NCBI GenBank assembly: GCA_030278955.1
Contig: JAOANR010000011.1
Span: 43,573,417 to 43,637,416 of the forward strand
DNA: 64,000 nt
Direction: 5' to 3'
Origin: Hygrophila difformis
Taxonomy: Eukaryota; Streptophyta; Magnoliopsida; Lamiales; Acanthaceae
A program made the position numbers and the translations under genes. Under the pieces are notes generated by a model. It was not told the DNA's origin. It saw only the letters and a program-made list of their open reading frames with translations, and did not search any database. Shown here piece by piece: positions 1 to 11,500 of this stretch. The number at the start of each line of letters is the position of its first letter. Positions within the stretch are counted from its first letter, which is position 1.

Positions 1-59
1 AGCATAAACCATAATATGCAATTGCGTTGCTCAATATGCAAAGACCAATCTGATTCCAT

Positions 60-660
60 TTAGTTTAGGGTATAGGGTTTAGTGTTAGATGTTTATGGTG
101 TGGGCACAGCTCCATTAGAGAAAATTAAATTTCTCCGTTTTAAGGTGTTGAGTTTAGTGTTTATTGTTCAAGGTTTGGATAAGAATAATGAGAGAATATG
201 CAATACATATTATATGGTTTAGGGTTCTTTATAAATGGCATTATTGAATTGGTTTGAGGAAAATGTGTAGTGTGAAGGGTCTAGGGCTTAGAGTTGATTG
301 ATTAGTGTTTAATATTAAAATTTACGGTGTAGAGTTTAAGGTTTTTGCTTTACATTATAAGATTAACATGGTATAAGGATTATGAGATTGAGGTCCATGG
401 TATAGAGTTTGCAAAACATATAATGCAAGGAAAATCACGTATAGGGTTTAGGTGTTATAGGGTTTAGGGTTTATTGTATTTCATATAAGGTTAGGGTAGT
501 AACAGTGAATTTTAGGGATTAGGATGTAGGGTTTAGGGTTTAGGGTTAAGAGGTATCGTATTTGACTTAAGGTTTAGGGTAGCATCGGTGAATTTTAGGG
601 ATTAGGCTTTATGAATCAATTTTTGGTGTTTATGGATTAAGGTTTCGAGTATGAGAAAAT
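60..660. repeat. Degenerate interstitial telomere-like repeats
   Basis: The stretch is rich in variants of the plant telomere unit TTTAGGG (GTTTAGGGTTT, TATAGGGTTTAG, GTTTAGTGTTTA). The cleanest run is three units at about 526-547. Roughly 80-bp sub-blocks recur (about 488-530 and 568-610 share a 'GTGAATTTTAGGGATTAGG' core). This looks like an old interstitial telomeric or subtelomeric repeat, not a functional telomere, because the units are mutated and interspersed with unrelated AT-rich DNA. Confidence 0.6.
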
Positions 661-1535
661 TTGTTATATAAGGTAAATTTATTGTTTTAAAGTGTTGTTG
701 TTTAGGGTAAGAATAATGAGAGAATATGCAATATACATTATATGCTTTAGGGTTGTTTATATATGACATTATTGAATTGGATTGAGGATAATGTGTAGTG
801 AAAAGGGCCTAGGGCATAGGGTTGATTGGTGAGTGTTTAAGGTATACAGAAAGCGCCACATATTAAATGGTAATTTAGTAAAAAACTTGAATTGGTGGTT
901 AATACGTAATGATGAAATTTACTGTACCGATTTTTTTATCAACTGGTGTCTAGCTTTATCGAATACAACACTATATGGAAGCTCTTTGCAGATATTATTT
1001 ATTGAATCACGTATTTTAAAATTAATAACCCTTTATTGGGAACACCATTAGCCGAAAACTTTTTGCAGCACATATTTATTGGAGCATTGTATTTATGTTT
1101 TAAAGTGTTGTTTTAGTGTTTATTGTTCAAGGTTTAGGGTAAGAATAATGAGAGAATATGCAATATACATTATATGCTTTAGGGATTTTTATATATGACA
1201 TTATTGAATTGGATTGAGGATAATGTGTAGTGAAAAGGGCCTAGGGCTTAGGGTTGATTGATGAGTGTTTAAGGTATACAGAAAGCGCAACATATTAAAT
1301 GGTAATTTAATAAAAAACTTGAATTGGTGGTTAATACGTAATGATGAAATTTACTGTACCGATTTTTTTATCAACTGGTGTCTAGCTTTATCGAATACAA
1401 CACTATATGGAAGCTCTTTGCAGATATTATTTATTGAACCACATATTTTAAAATTAATAACCCTTTATTGGGAACACCATTAGCCGAAAACTTTTTGCAG
1501 CACATATTTATTGGAGCATTGTATTTATGTTTACG
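151..1535. repeat. Tandem duplication, 432-bp period
   Basis: Two units of about 400 bp, roughly 701-1101 and 1133-1533, are nearly identical at an offset of exactly 432 bp. A diverged third copy of the first half of the unit is at about 151-330. Each unit begins with a telomere-like motif and AAGAATAATGAGAGAATATGC. Each full unit holds the same 72-codon open frame (833-1051 and 1265-1483) differing at about four residues. These frames open with GTG and resemble no known protein, so I read them as repeat sequence and not as genes. Confidence 0.75.
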
Positions 1536-3693
1536 AAGTAATTTAACTGACGATTATAATACGGAGTAGGATTTAAGTAAAAGAGAAGGATATCAATATG
1601 TTGGGAATTTATTTCTCAAATTTATGTACTATTGATGGTATAAGGATTAAAGTAAAATCAATAATATCGTACTTGATGATGATCTATATATGTTTAGAGT
1701 ACAGATTCATCCAAACACTATTAGATGGATATAAGCTTTGAGATCCATTGAAATAGTCCATCACCATAAAAATTATTTTGATTTCGACAAAAAAATTTGA
1801 TTAAGTAGGGGTGTTTTTTGTAAATTGGTCCACGAAAATCTGATTGTATTATTAGATGCTTGAAATGATTAAACGGTTTTGAATACAACTATTTTAAAAC
1901 GCATGCGATTAGGTATCATGATTGCAACGCCTAGTATATATGTTCGAGGTTACCGAGATACATGCAAAAAGATTCTAATGAATTTAATATGCCCATTTGA
2001 ATGATGTCTGAAAGTTCAATCTATATAATAAATCCTGAATATTTTTTTGTATATGCAGACTGTATTGCCCTTATTAAATATATTCCATCCTTTTTTAATT
2101 TTAAGGGTTATATTATAATTATGCCTTCGGTTTCCACGTAAACGCTGAATAATCATCTAGTAACGTACAGTCATCCAAATTAATTACACGTCAGCACTGA
2201 ATCATCCTACTTGCCAAGTCAATCAATCTCTTAAATCTTAGATTTATGTAATAAATCTATTTATTAGTATAAGAAAATCTTGAAAAAATCTTTTCATATA
2301 TTTGAAAAGGATATAAATTGGAAATAAATTATAATATATTTGATATTATGATAGATTTAGTTAAACCAATATATTTTCTTTAATTTTTGCTCGATATATA
2401 TTATTCAATTGAATATGTTATATTTTCAAATATATTATATTAATTATATAAAAATTTGAGCCTGAAATATTAACCTCCATCAATATAATAAATTAAAAAA
2501 TTAATTAATAATAACTATAATTCCGTTAATTTATCAAACTATATATAGTTAATAAGAAATTAAAATCCGTTATAAAAATATAATCACATTTTAATTTTTA
2601 GTATCAGGTTTAATTTTTAAATATAATTATTAACATAAAATAGTTTTAATAAACTACATAATATAAATAAAAATAATTATTGAATTTTTTAAAATTATAA
2701 GTATAAATATAATTATAATTTTGATATTAACAATTAACATATTCCCCGTACTCAAGGATTGACAGTTAAATTAGGTGAATTGCATTCACATATACCTAAT
2801 TTTTAATTTAGTTTGGCTTTTAAAATTTTGGTAACAATTGTTCCAGATATTTTCTTCCATCTTTCAAATGAACATAATAGTAGTACTATTATGAACATAT
2901 ATATATATATACTGTCTTCATTTGTTTTATGTCTCAAATACAAATACTTATGAACATAATAGTGATTTTGTATTCTTTAAGTTACATAATGTTAGTGTAA
3001 TTTTTACATTATCTACATCAGTTTCACCAAATTATTTTTACAGTGTTCAAATGATCAGTTAAATAAGAATCAATCTTTATTCTTTTTTCAGTTATTATTC
3101 TATTAATTCTTCCATCAATGATGAATGATAATCCGCTCTCCCCTGACATTAATTTGAATAGTAGTACTAAACATGTTTTCTCAAATTTAAAATATTGGGT
3201 TAGATAGTCAATTCTGCCATTAAATTATTAAATAGTACTTAATAGTCTTCATAACCTTGAATTTTAAGTTTATGACTTTTCTTTTTTTGTTTTATTTTTT
3301 CACTTCAGAAAAACCACAATGAATTTATGTTGCCACTATTTCTCTTGATAACATAGTCTTCATAAGATTCAATGATTCTTGAATGAGCTTTAAGCAATTT
3401 GGTTTTTGCTCCAAATTTATTTTTGATTTGTTAGTTTCTGGAATTCCCGATGCTAATGACAATGAATTTGATATCTTTCTACATTTAAGTTTCTTAATGT
3501 GTGGATTATATATAGGAAATTAGGCAGTATTCAATGTGTTCAAAAAATAACTCAATTTCAGTTATGTTTTTTTTTTTTAAAAAAAAAGTTTTGTTTTTTC
3601 TTTTTCAATTTTATCTCGATCTTTTTTAGAAATCAACTAAATTTTGTCTCAGTATCTCAGTTTTGAACTTCTTCCCCTGCTGATTAGCTCATA
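1536..3693. other. AT-rich intergenic DNA, nothing recognised
   Basis: Very AT-rich DNA with short TA runs (for example near 2898-2910) and no open frame or repeat family that I recognise. Confidence 0.6.
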
Positions 3694-3954
3694 CTTCCTC
3701 TGTTCTCTTTTAAATGCACTCCTTCTGCATTTTATGCATTCCAAGACACAGTTTTAAATATTAATAATTCAAATTATATATAAGTAAAAATCGTAGAAAA
3801 AATTAATATTATAAACCTACGTGATTAGAAAAATCTAACAACATCTCACTTGAATATATTTTCTCTTACATAACTATGTTAAACTTTTGATTAAAATGAC
3901 TTAATGAATAGTTGATACTATGCAAATAGATCACTTAAAAGAGAACGAAGGAAG
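3694..3954. mobile_element. Stowaway-like MITE
   Basis: Ends are inverted (CTTCCTCTGTTCTCTTTTAA on the left, TTAAAAGAGAACGAAGGAAG on the right) and flanked by TA on both sides, as expected for Tc1/mariner-derived Stowaway elements. Length about 261 bp. It has no coding capacity. Confidence 0.8.
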
Positions 3955-4127
3955 TAATTTACAAGAGATTATTGTGAATTATAGTCCATGTTTTAATATG
4001 CCTACCATCCTTCCTCATTGTTCGGTGAATCCCACCCACTATAAGTGTTTGTATACCTAAACACTTTTAACTATAACAATGCCACAAAATTCTTGATTTT
4101 GTTTACTTAAAAAGTTATGAACGAACC

Positions 4128-4157
4128 GCCCGTGCGTAGCGGGCAAAAAATCCTAGT
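4128..4157 (+). mobile_element. Helitron-like 3' terminus
   Basis: A GC-rich hairpin (GCCCG at 4128-4132 pairing with CGGGC at 4140-4144) is followed after about eight bases by CTAGT at 4153-4157 and then T. Helitrons end in CTRR preceded by a short GC hairpin and insert between A and T. I could not find a matching 5' TC end or a Rep/helicase gene, so the element is non-autonomous or its extent is unknown. Confidence 0.5.
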
Positions 4158-5090
4158 TTAGATAAATGAGAGGTGTATATTGAAATCATAATTGCAATTC
4201 TCAAATGTGGACTGCAGGGTTTACGTAGGAAGACCCAATCAACGAATAGTTAGAAAAATAATTCTTAAGTAATTGTATTGCAAAAAAAATTATAAATAAG
4301 CCGCATGTGGTGACCAAAAAATAATAAAACTATATTACTAATAAGTATCACACCGCACATTATACCATTTTACTTAAATAATAATAATAATATTTATAAT
4401 TATACCAACAGAGGAAAATCAACCAATAAGTTTGGGATTTTAAAAACTTATATTGAAATAAAATAAATGTGTATAATAATACAATACATGAAAGATTTAC
4501 ATTTCATCATAAATAATAATTCCGTTCAATAAAATCTGTTTAACCTTTTTTAAATAAATTTTGGTAAAAAATAATTATAATCTATTATAATAACATGATA
4601 TAAGCATTATGAGATTGGTGTTCATGTTTTAGAGTTTGCAAAACAAAATATGCAAGGAGAATCACGTAAGTAAGTTCTCCATTTAACAATTAAATTTTGT
4701 TAAACAATAATTTTAATGTATTATAACTCCATTAACGCGCATGAGCTGAGATGAAATGATTGCACCGCCTATAAATATGTTCAAGTCACAAAACAATGAA
4801 CAAAACTCGCTGGATAGTTTGATTCATGAGAAACAAACATGCAAGTCATAAACAATGACCATATTATTGTTTTCCATAATAATTTGAGTCATGAAACAAA
4901 AAAATATGCTGTAAATAAAAACTATTCGATAACAATGAATGTATTATTGTAATATATCATACATCTCCATATTTATTAGATAACAATATAAACCGACTCC
5001 TAATAGTATCAAACCAAAAAATTTCAAACTCAGAGAGCAGAGGAGTTGCTTGTCTAAAATAAGAATAATAAACGTAGCTACGTAACACTT
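4158..5090. other. Intergenic, with a dispersed copy of the left-edge repeat
   Basis: AT-rich DNA without a recognisable gene. About 4597-4668 (from TAACATGATATAAGCATTAT onward) matches about 363-436 of the telomere-like region, showing that this repeat family is dispersed as well as tandem. Confidence 0.5.
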
Positions 5091-5099
5091 CAATATGAG

Positions 5100-5444
5100 T
5101 TACAATAGATTCGAAAATGGCAGTAGGACAGGCAGCAATGTAGAATCAACTGAAGACGCTTCACTCCATCTGTTCGTTATCACCTTCATCCGATCAAGAA
5201 CACCCTTCATCTCGAAGGATAACTCACTGGCTGCCAGATACATATATATCTTTGAGTCAACACGTTTTAAGAAATATAAAGCAGCATCAATCACTTCTAG
5301 ATCAGAGGAGGTCCAAATCAGCCCTCGACCATTACGAATACTCAGGCGAAATTGTTTGAATTCGGCAGCCTTGGCACCCTTTGGATAGAAAACATTAGTG
5401 TATTGCTTCATTTCAGACCTCCAATTCTCATATTCAGGCGCCAT
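5100..5444 (-). CDS. Unrecognised 114-aa protein, small gene with 5'UTR intron
   Basis: The open frame runs from ATG at 5444 to TAA at 5102-5100. I do not recognise the family. The protein is mixed charged/hydrophobic (starts MAPEYENWRSEMKQY) with no signal peptide or obvious membrane segment. Gene structure supports reality: a minus-strand TATA-like CTATATATAT lies at 5670-5661, a short leader exon ends at 5624, and a 148-bp intron (GT at 5623-5622, AG at 5477-5476, preceded by a pyrimidine-rich tract) joins to 5475, just upstream of the ATG. It could also be the last relic of a larger gene or a lineage-specific small protein. Translation is inferred. Confidence 0.45.
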   Translation of the reverse strand: MAPEYENWRSEMKQYTNVFYPKGAKAAEFKQFRLSIRNGRGLIWTSSDLEVIDAALYFLKRVDSKIYMYLAASELSFEMKGVLDRMKVITNRWSEASSVDSTLLPVLLPFSNLL

Positions 5445-5660
5445 CCACTAATATCGACTAATATGTGCAACGAACCTGCAAGAATCGAAAAAGGAGTGTG
5501 AGAGAACTATAGAAGAAGATTAAAAAAATACCAGAAAATAATATGAATCAGGAGAAAAAAAAAAAAAAGAAACAGGGTTTGAGATACAAAAATGAGAGGA
5601 TGGAAGAGAGATATAATGGTTACCGAATTGCAATGGGGAGGCCATTTGACTTGGACGCGG

Positions 5661-5670
5661 ATATATATAG
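5661..5670 (-). promoter_or_regulatory. TATA-like box for the 5.1-kb gene
   Basis: Reading on the minus strand the sequence is CTATATATAT, roughly 30 bases upstream of the expected start of the short leader exon that is spliced to 5475. Position and context fit a core promoter; there is no direct evidence of a start site. Confidence 0.4.
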
Positions 5671-6022
5671 GCGGAAAGAGAATGGGAGGGGAAGAAGTTT
5701 TTCCACGTCATTCTGATTTTTTTTAATAAATTCATGGTTGTGCAGTGGGTGAGAGAGAAAATAATAAAATATTGATATGTGAGGGGTGAAAACATGGGCG
5801 GGAAACTGTGTGTGTAGTTTCTTATTAGTTTATATGTTATAAAGGATACCCCACATAAAATATCGTGCCCAAAAGTTTTGGAACAATATAAGTGGGACGG
5901 AGGGAGTAGTACAAACGGCTTGCAGTTATCTATGAAGACAGTCATATTTATGATAATTGAAATCATGAATTGAGAATATATTGTGAAGGGTGTCAAAAGA
6001 GTTTGTAAAATAATCAAGCAAT
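5671..6022. other. Intergenic with a truncated Stowaway end
   Basis: No gene recognised. GTGGGACGGAGGGAGTAGT at about 5892-5910 is the right end of a Stowaway-type MITE; I did not find its left partner, so the element is truncated or its other end has decayed. Confidence 0.45.
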
Positions 6023-6339
6023 GTGCTCAAGGCACACCAGTCAATTGGAAAACATCAAGCTATTGTAATTGTTTTAACAGTGTCAACTGGGCAAGCATTA
6101 TTGCAACATGAACCACGGAATTGTCTACTTATCACCTGGTGTTGGAAACCAGTTTTGAGCAAATGTGTTCAAAACCGATGTCTGAACTACTTTGATGGAC
6201 CAACCACTCCTTCATTCGACAAACTATTTTAGGAAAGAGAAGCTGGCGAATCTGCAATGGGATCATCTCCAACGGTCAGCTAATCCTTTGCCCGGATCGT
6301 GTTCAAGAAGTATGACAACTAAGATCTCCTATTCCGGGC

Positions 6340-7062
6340 AACTCCATTCTAAGGGAGGGAGAGTTGTGGTAACAATATCTTACCTTAGAATGGAGGTTTT
6401 ACTCACTTCAAATACGGAGGCTGAGGAATGAATGGGCACGACTTTTGAATTCACTTTCTCTGAAGCCATTTGAGCATTCCTCATGAAGTAAGAAAAATCA
6501 TTCCTTCCTTGTTCGCGAGTACATCTTACTGAAGGAAGTATTCTATCAACACGACCTTGGGTGAATTGATCGAAGAGTGTGCTACAGTGATCTTGATTGA
6601 AGACGACGAATTCAATCAAGTATTCCAAGGAGTCATCAATACACGAGCTTAAAAGAAAACAACTATTGAAGGAGGGTTTGTCAACAGGTTTCTACCAAGG
6701 GTGACTTGAAGGAGGAGCCTTCAAGGAATTAGAGCAAGGTCGGGGAGATCTTCACCAAAGCAGGGGAGTGTTTTGGTTCAACAATTCAACTGCTTGGAGA
6801 TTGGAGTTGGGCAAATTGAAACACTATTGTTTGGATCGTGCATCGAGTTAAACAAGTAGTGAAACCTCCTGGATTGGTATCCCCCCAGATGTAGGCTTGT
6901 GCCGAACTGGGTCAACAAATCTCTGAGTTCGTTTACTTTTCAGTTTATATTTATTCCGCTGCATATTATTATAAAACTGATTAACGTGTCCACGAAAGAT
7001 GTTTAAACTAGTTTACAGGATTAGTTTACTGGTTATCCTCGAAAACGAACCTAACACCTGGC
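6340..7062 (+). mobile_element. Probable LTR-retrotransposon 3' end relic
   Basis: A polypurine stretch (AAGGGAGGGAGAG, 6350-6362) is followed by a TG-starting sequence. About 500-700 bp later there is a typical plant LTR U5 context: CCCCCAGATGTAGGCTTGTG, GCCGAACTGGGTCAACAAAT, a T-rich tract and CCTAACA near 7060. This arrangement is characteristic of Ty1/copia 3' LTRs in plants. No partner LTR, intact coding region or TSD was found, so this is a low-confidence call of a truncated or solo remnant. Broken frames at 6023-6431 may be the decayed 3' end of its coding region. Confidence 0.35.
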
Positions 7063-7765
7063 AATATAATTGTCTCGAAAAAACAACAAAGAGTAAAGCC
7101 AAAATAAAGAAGAATTTAGTGTCTTCCAAAAGTTTGAAAAAAAAAAAAAAACTTGGAAACAAGTTATTATTTCAGTTTGCGGATTGTTAAATAAACATAT
7201 CAGAGAAAGCATGGAAGGGAAATGTAGTATATTAAATCACTAGAAAGAATATCCTACTAAAAGAGCAACAAATCAGGAAGAAATAAGATAGAAAATCCAA
7301 AAACTTATTTAAAGAGGACTAAAGAAGAAAGAAAGGAACTTGACAAAGAGCATCTTTTTGAAATCTATAATTTATAATTCCTTCTCTGATTGCACTCCTG
7401 AAGGCCTAATGGAACACCTGGTACCATGTGGAGAAACTGTAAAAACAAAAAAAAAAAACAAAAAAAAAAAAAAAAAAAACTAATGAAAAAAGATTCTAAG
7501 GTCGAAAATTAAGACGATCGATGAATACAAAACAAAAAGCACACATTACATATACCTTATCGGATTGTATATTTTTCAAAAGCTCATCCCCTTTGGTGAA
7601 CAACAAGCTCTTACGGCAAAATTGTGAATTATCATGGAAAGTTTAAAATATTGTTTCTTTTGCCACAGTTTATATTCATCCGGGACAAGTATACCGTCAC
7701 TAATAATTTTAACTTGTTCAAAAGATTCACTAGAAAAGTCAAGAGGCCTTGTCACTAACACAATT
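7063..7765. other. A-rich intergenic DNA
   Basis: Contains A runs at about 7138-7151 and 7446-7479. A 61-codon frame on the minus strand (7576-7761) has no recognisable similarity and no gene signals. Confidence 0.5.
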
Positions 7766-8021
7766 GGCCCTGTTTGGCAAATAAGCTAAACGAAATTAGT
7801 TTATTCTATTCATTTTAAGTAAAATTAGCTTATTTAAAAAGACAAAATAACTTAAAACGGTGTTCAATCAGCTATTTTTGAAACCGCTGCAAATAGCAAC
7901 ATTTTGAATTTTAGCTTATTCTAGGTAAAAAGTTAGTATCGAAATTATCAAACAGCTAATTTTAACTAATTATTACTCACAGAATCAGTTAACAGCTAAC
8001 AGCTAGTTCCCAAACAGGGCC
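7766..8021. mobile_element. Foldback MITE with GGCCCTGTTTGG ends
   Basis: The left end GGCCCTGTTTGGCAAATAAG and the right end CCCAAACAGGGCC are inverted repeats, and the interior is AT-rich with weaker self-complementarity (AGCTAACAGCTAG on the right, AAATAAGCTAAA on the left). About 256 bp. The GGCCCTGTTTGG end motif is common in plant Tourist and hAT MITEs; the immediate flanks do not give a clean TSD, so the superfamily is open. Confidence 0.65.
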
Positions 8022-8211
8022 GATTGTAATAAAGTTGTAATGAGCTTTAGTTTGAATTTTGATTTAAAAGTTTACACAAGAGTGAAGTAACACACTCGTA
8101 GCACTCCTACCGCATTAATTACTTCTCCAAACATATGCTACAAAGTTGAAGATGGTTTTGCGTTAAAGATTTGCGTGAATATAACTTTAGCCTTTAGGTC
8201 GCATCAAAGAA

Positions 8212-8388
8212 GGAATAATTGCCATTTTAGTCCCTTATGTTTTCATTTTTTCCCTGATGGTCCTTGCAGAATTTTTGGCCCCTTATGGCCCTGTTGGAAT
8301 ACTAATCGGGGCCACAATGGTTCAAATTAGTGTAATTAGGAAAACAAGACTGACGGGGCTTCGATTAAGAGATTTAATTGCCACGTAG
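8212..8388 (+). repeat. MULE left TIR (177 bp)
   Basis: Inverted copy of 14626-14802 without indels and with four substitutions by eye. In MuDR elements the TIR holds the transposase binding site and the promoter of the adjacent gene; here the transposase start codon lies about 200 bp further in. Confidence 0.95.
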
Positions 8389-8584
8389 GTTTGCTCGATC
8401 GGACACGGTGGCAAGGGCATGGGTTAGCCGACCCGGCCTATCTGTATGTAGAGAGAATATTAGAGTTAGGCGGTGGAATTTTGGCTCTCAAACTTCAGTT
8501 CGCAAAAAAAAAAAACCCCTTTTCCAACTGAAACCCTAATCGCGAAGGAGAAACCGAGGAAATACGGAACAGTAAGCGGGAGTG

Positions 8585-11500
8585 ATGGGGAATTTCAGGT
8601 CGATGTTGCGGCCTGAATGTGAGAACCATTGGCCGCCTCCGGATTATGGTAAGTATGTGGCTCCCTTTCTGCGTATCGTCTTGTGTAGGGCTTATTTTTG
8701 GTTTTGAGAATGGACCTTCGAGTTATGAACCCAGATTTCATTTTTTTTTTTGTTCAAATGCATAGAAAGCAGAAATCTTGGTCAAAAGCGTGTTATATTT
8801 GCTAAAATGGCAGTCGTTTGTGGTAGATTGGGCGTATTTAATATGTTGTGGTCCCTCTTTGTTGGTTGGTGTTGTATTCAAAGCCGACAAGAAAATGGAA
8901 TGGGTCCAGTTTGCTTATTTGGCAGATATTATTTTACTTTGCCTTTGTCGTTAGTAGGAGGAAGCAAATTAGGGCAAGTTGACTTCGGTTGTATGCTGGT
9001 AGTTTGGTAATTTGGCATGAAAATCTGTGTTTGTATCTAGCTTAGTGGATTATGTTTCCTATTTTTCTTAGTTTGCTGTGTTAATTGCATTGGGACAAAG
9101 TTTTATGCGCTTATGTTTTCTGTATGTTGTTACAGAACCGGATAGCCACAAAGTGACCATTTCATTCCATTTCGGGGGCAAGATAGAGAATGGAGTTTAT
9201 GTTGAGGAAGGTTGTGAGGTAAAGATCTATAAGTATGATCATGTCCCTGTCTCTTTGCTAAGTGTTGGTGCCATGAGGATGTACTGTAAGAAACAGGTTC
9301 ATAGCGATGAATTTAACTTATATGTGAAGGATAGGAGAGGGGTTAAATGTCTAACAGAGGATGCTCACCTGTTTGAAGTTGTTGATAAGTTAGGAAACAT
9401 TAGAGAATGTTTCATATGTGTTGTTATGAAGTGTGTAGTGTTTGGAGATGTAGGTGAAATTGTGGAGGACAGTGAGGATGATGATTCTCTCAATCTTATA
9501 AGTGATTTTAGTGACTCAGATGAAGAGTATGAGTTCACTATGGGTGAGTCTGAAGAATCTGAAGACGATTGGATGGACAACGTGTTTGATAATCAAGCTG
9601 AAACTTCAACACATTCAAATGCAAGGAGGGACAGAGGTAAAGAGAAGGTTTCCCAGGTTGTGGATAGCCCTACAGAGGTGGAAAATAATTCAGACAATGA
9701 TGAATGCATCAATGAGAGTGATGAAGATCTGAACACAGCCAGGGATTCGGATGATGAAGGGTCCAACAGGTTGAATTGTCAAACATTCAACTCTAGCAAT
9801 ATTTTTGACCCTAAAATCTGCCTTGGGATGATTTTTTCTTGCAAGAAGGAAATGAAGATGGCCGTGCAGTCCATAGCAATAAATGATCAAAGGACAGTGA
9901 AGTTTAAGAAAAATGATAGTCTGAGACTTTGGGCAGAGTGTGATGATGGAGATTGTGATTGGATGGTTAGAGGGTTGAAACTAAAAAATGAGATGTCATT
10001 CCAAGTTTCCAAATATGTTGAGAAGCATTCCTGCAAACCCTGCTACATGGTGAAAAATATGACATCCACTTGGTTAGCTCAAAGATATCTAGAGAATTTC
10101 AAAAATGATCCGAAAAGGGACCTAGAAGTTTTTAAAACTGAAACTATTCAGTCACTTAAAGTGCATATCAGTGAGCAACAAATTATCAAGGCTAAAAGGA
10201 AAGCTATGGTGCTGCTTGAAGGTAAGCCTGATACTCAATATGAGTTTCTCTACAGCTTTGTGGAAGAGGTGAAGAGAAGTAATCCAGGGTCTTCGGTTCA
10301 ATTGGAGGTGGAGGGATCTGATGGGAGGAGGAGATTTGATAGGATCTATATATGCTTGAATGCAACAAAGAGTGGTTTTAAGGAGGGCTGCAGACCTGTT
10401 TTATGTTTTGATGGTTGTTGGCTGAAGGGTGTTAGTGGAGGGTGTTTGTTAACCTGTTGTGGTATTGATGCTAACAATAGCTACTTGCCATTAGCTTGGG
10501 CAGTTGTAGACAAAGAATGCACAGAGACATGGGGATGGTTTATGAGTCTTTTAAGGAAAGATCTTGAAATTATGCAGACACAGTATTATACTTTGATGTC
10601 AGACAAACAAAAAGGTTTTGTATTTATCAATTTTTAACAATTACATGTGCCTACTGTTTGTAATATATTTGCCTAATTTTTAAATTTATCTTGTTGTTAG
10701 GTCTAATACAAGCTGAGCTGGATGTGTTTCCCGGAGCAGAGTACAGGTTAACATATTGTTTCGGATAACTTACATATTATATGGTTGTACATTATTCATT
10801 TTTTTGCTATTAGAGATATATAATTTGAATGGCTTATGAGGTTCAGGTTCCATTTCTCATAGTTGCTGGTAATCTTGTTCTTTGGTGTTAGTTGCTTACA
10901 AACTATGCTTGTGATTCATATTTATTCATTACATGTAACCACATCCAGGAGATTTTCTAATTATGCTGGTACATGTTCAGTTCATATTTATTCATGGCAT
11001 AAATTTCCTTAAATGTGTTCAGGTTTTGTGCTAGACACCTTCTAGTAAATTTCCAGAATGCCGGGTATAGGGGTTCAGAGTTGAAGAAACTTTTTTGGCA
11101 AGCATCCAAAGCAACAACTGTGAACAAGTTTGAGGCAATAATGAATGAAATCCATAAAATTGAACCGGCTGCAGAGAAATGGTTAAGGGACAGGCCCTCA
11201 AACCAATGGTGTCGTGCTTTTTTTAGAGAGTTCTCCAGGTGTGATATTCTAACGAATAACGCTTGTGAGACCTTTAATGGGAATATTAAGAAGAGCAGAG
11301 AAAGGCCCATTGTTACCATGTTGGAGGAGATACATGAATACATGATGAAGAGATTTGCCAAGTATAGAGACAAGGCCGAGAAATCCAAGCGTTGGCAGGA
11401 AGTGATTTGTCCAAAGATTCAGTCATTTATTGATCACCACACAACCCGTTTGCCGGATTGGATTCCACAGAAAGCAGATAACAACAATTTCCAGATTAAA

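Noticed and set aside
1..660. True chromosome end
   Set aside because: Telomere-type units are degenerate and interrupted, and the sequence beyond is ordinary; an interstitial or subtelomeric relic is more likely.
833..1483. Two near-identical 72-codon frames as possible genes
   Set aside because: They open with GTG, lie inside tandem satellite-like units and have no gene signals. Their similarity follows from the 432-bp duplication.
9365..9890. Several short minus-strand frames opposite MULE exon 2
   Set aside because: Shadows of the acidic, Ser-rich transposase linker; codon bias creates open antisense frames.
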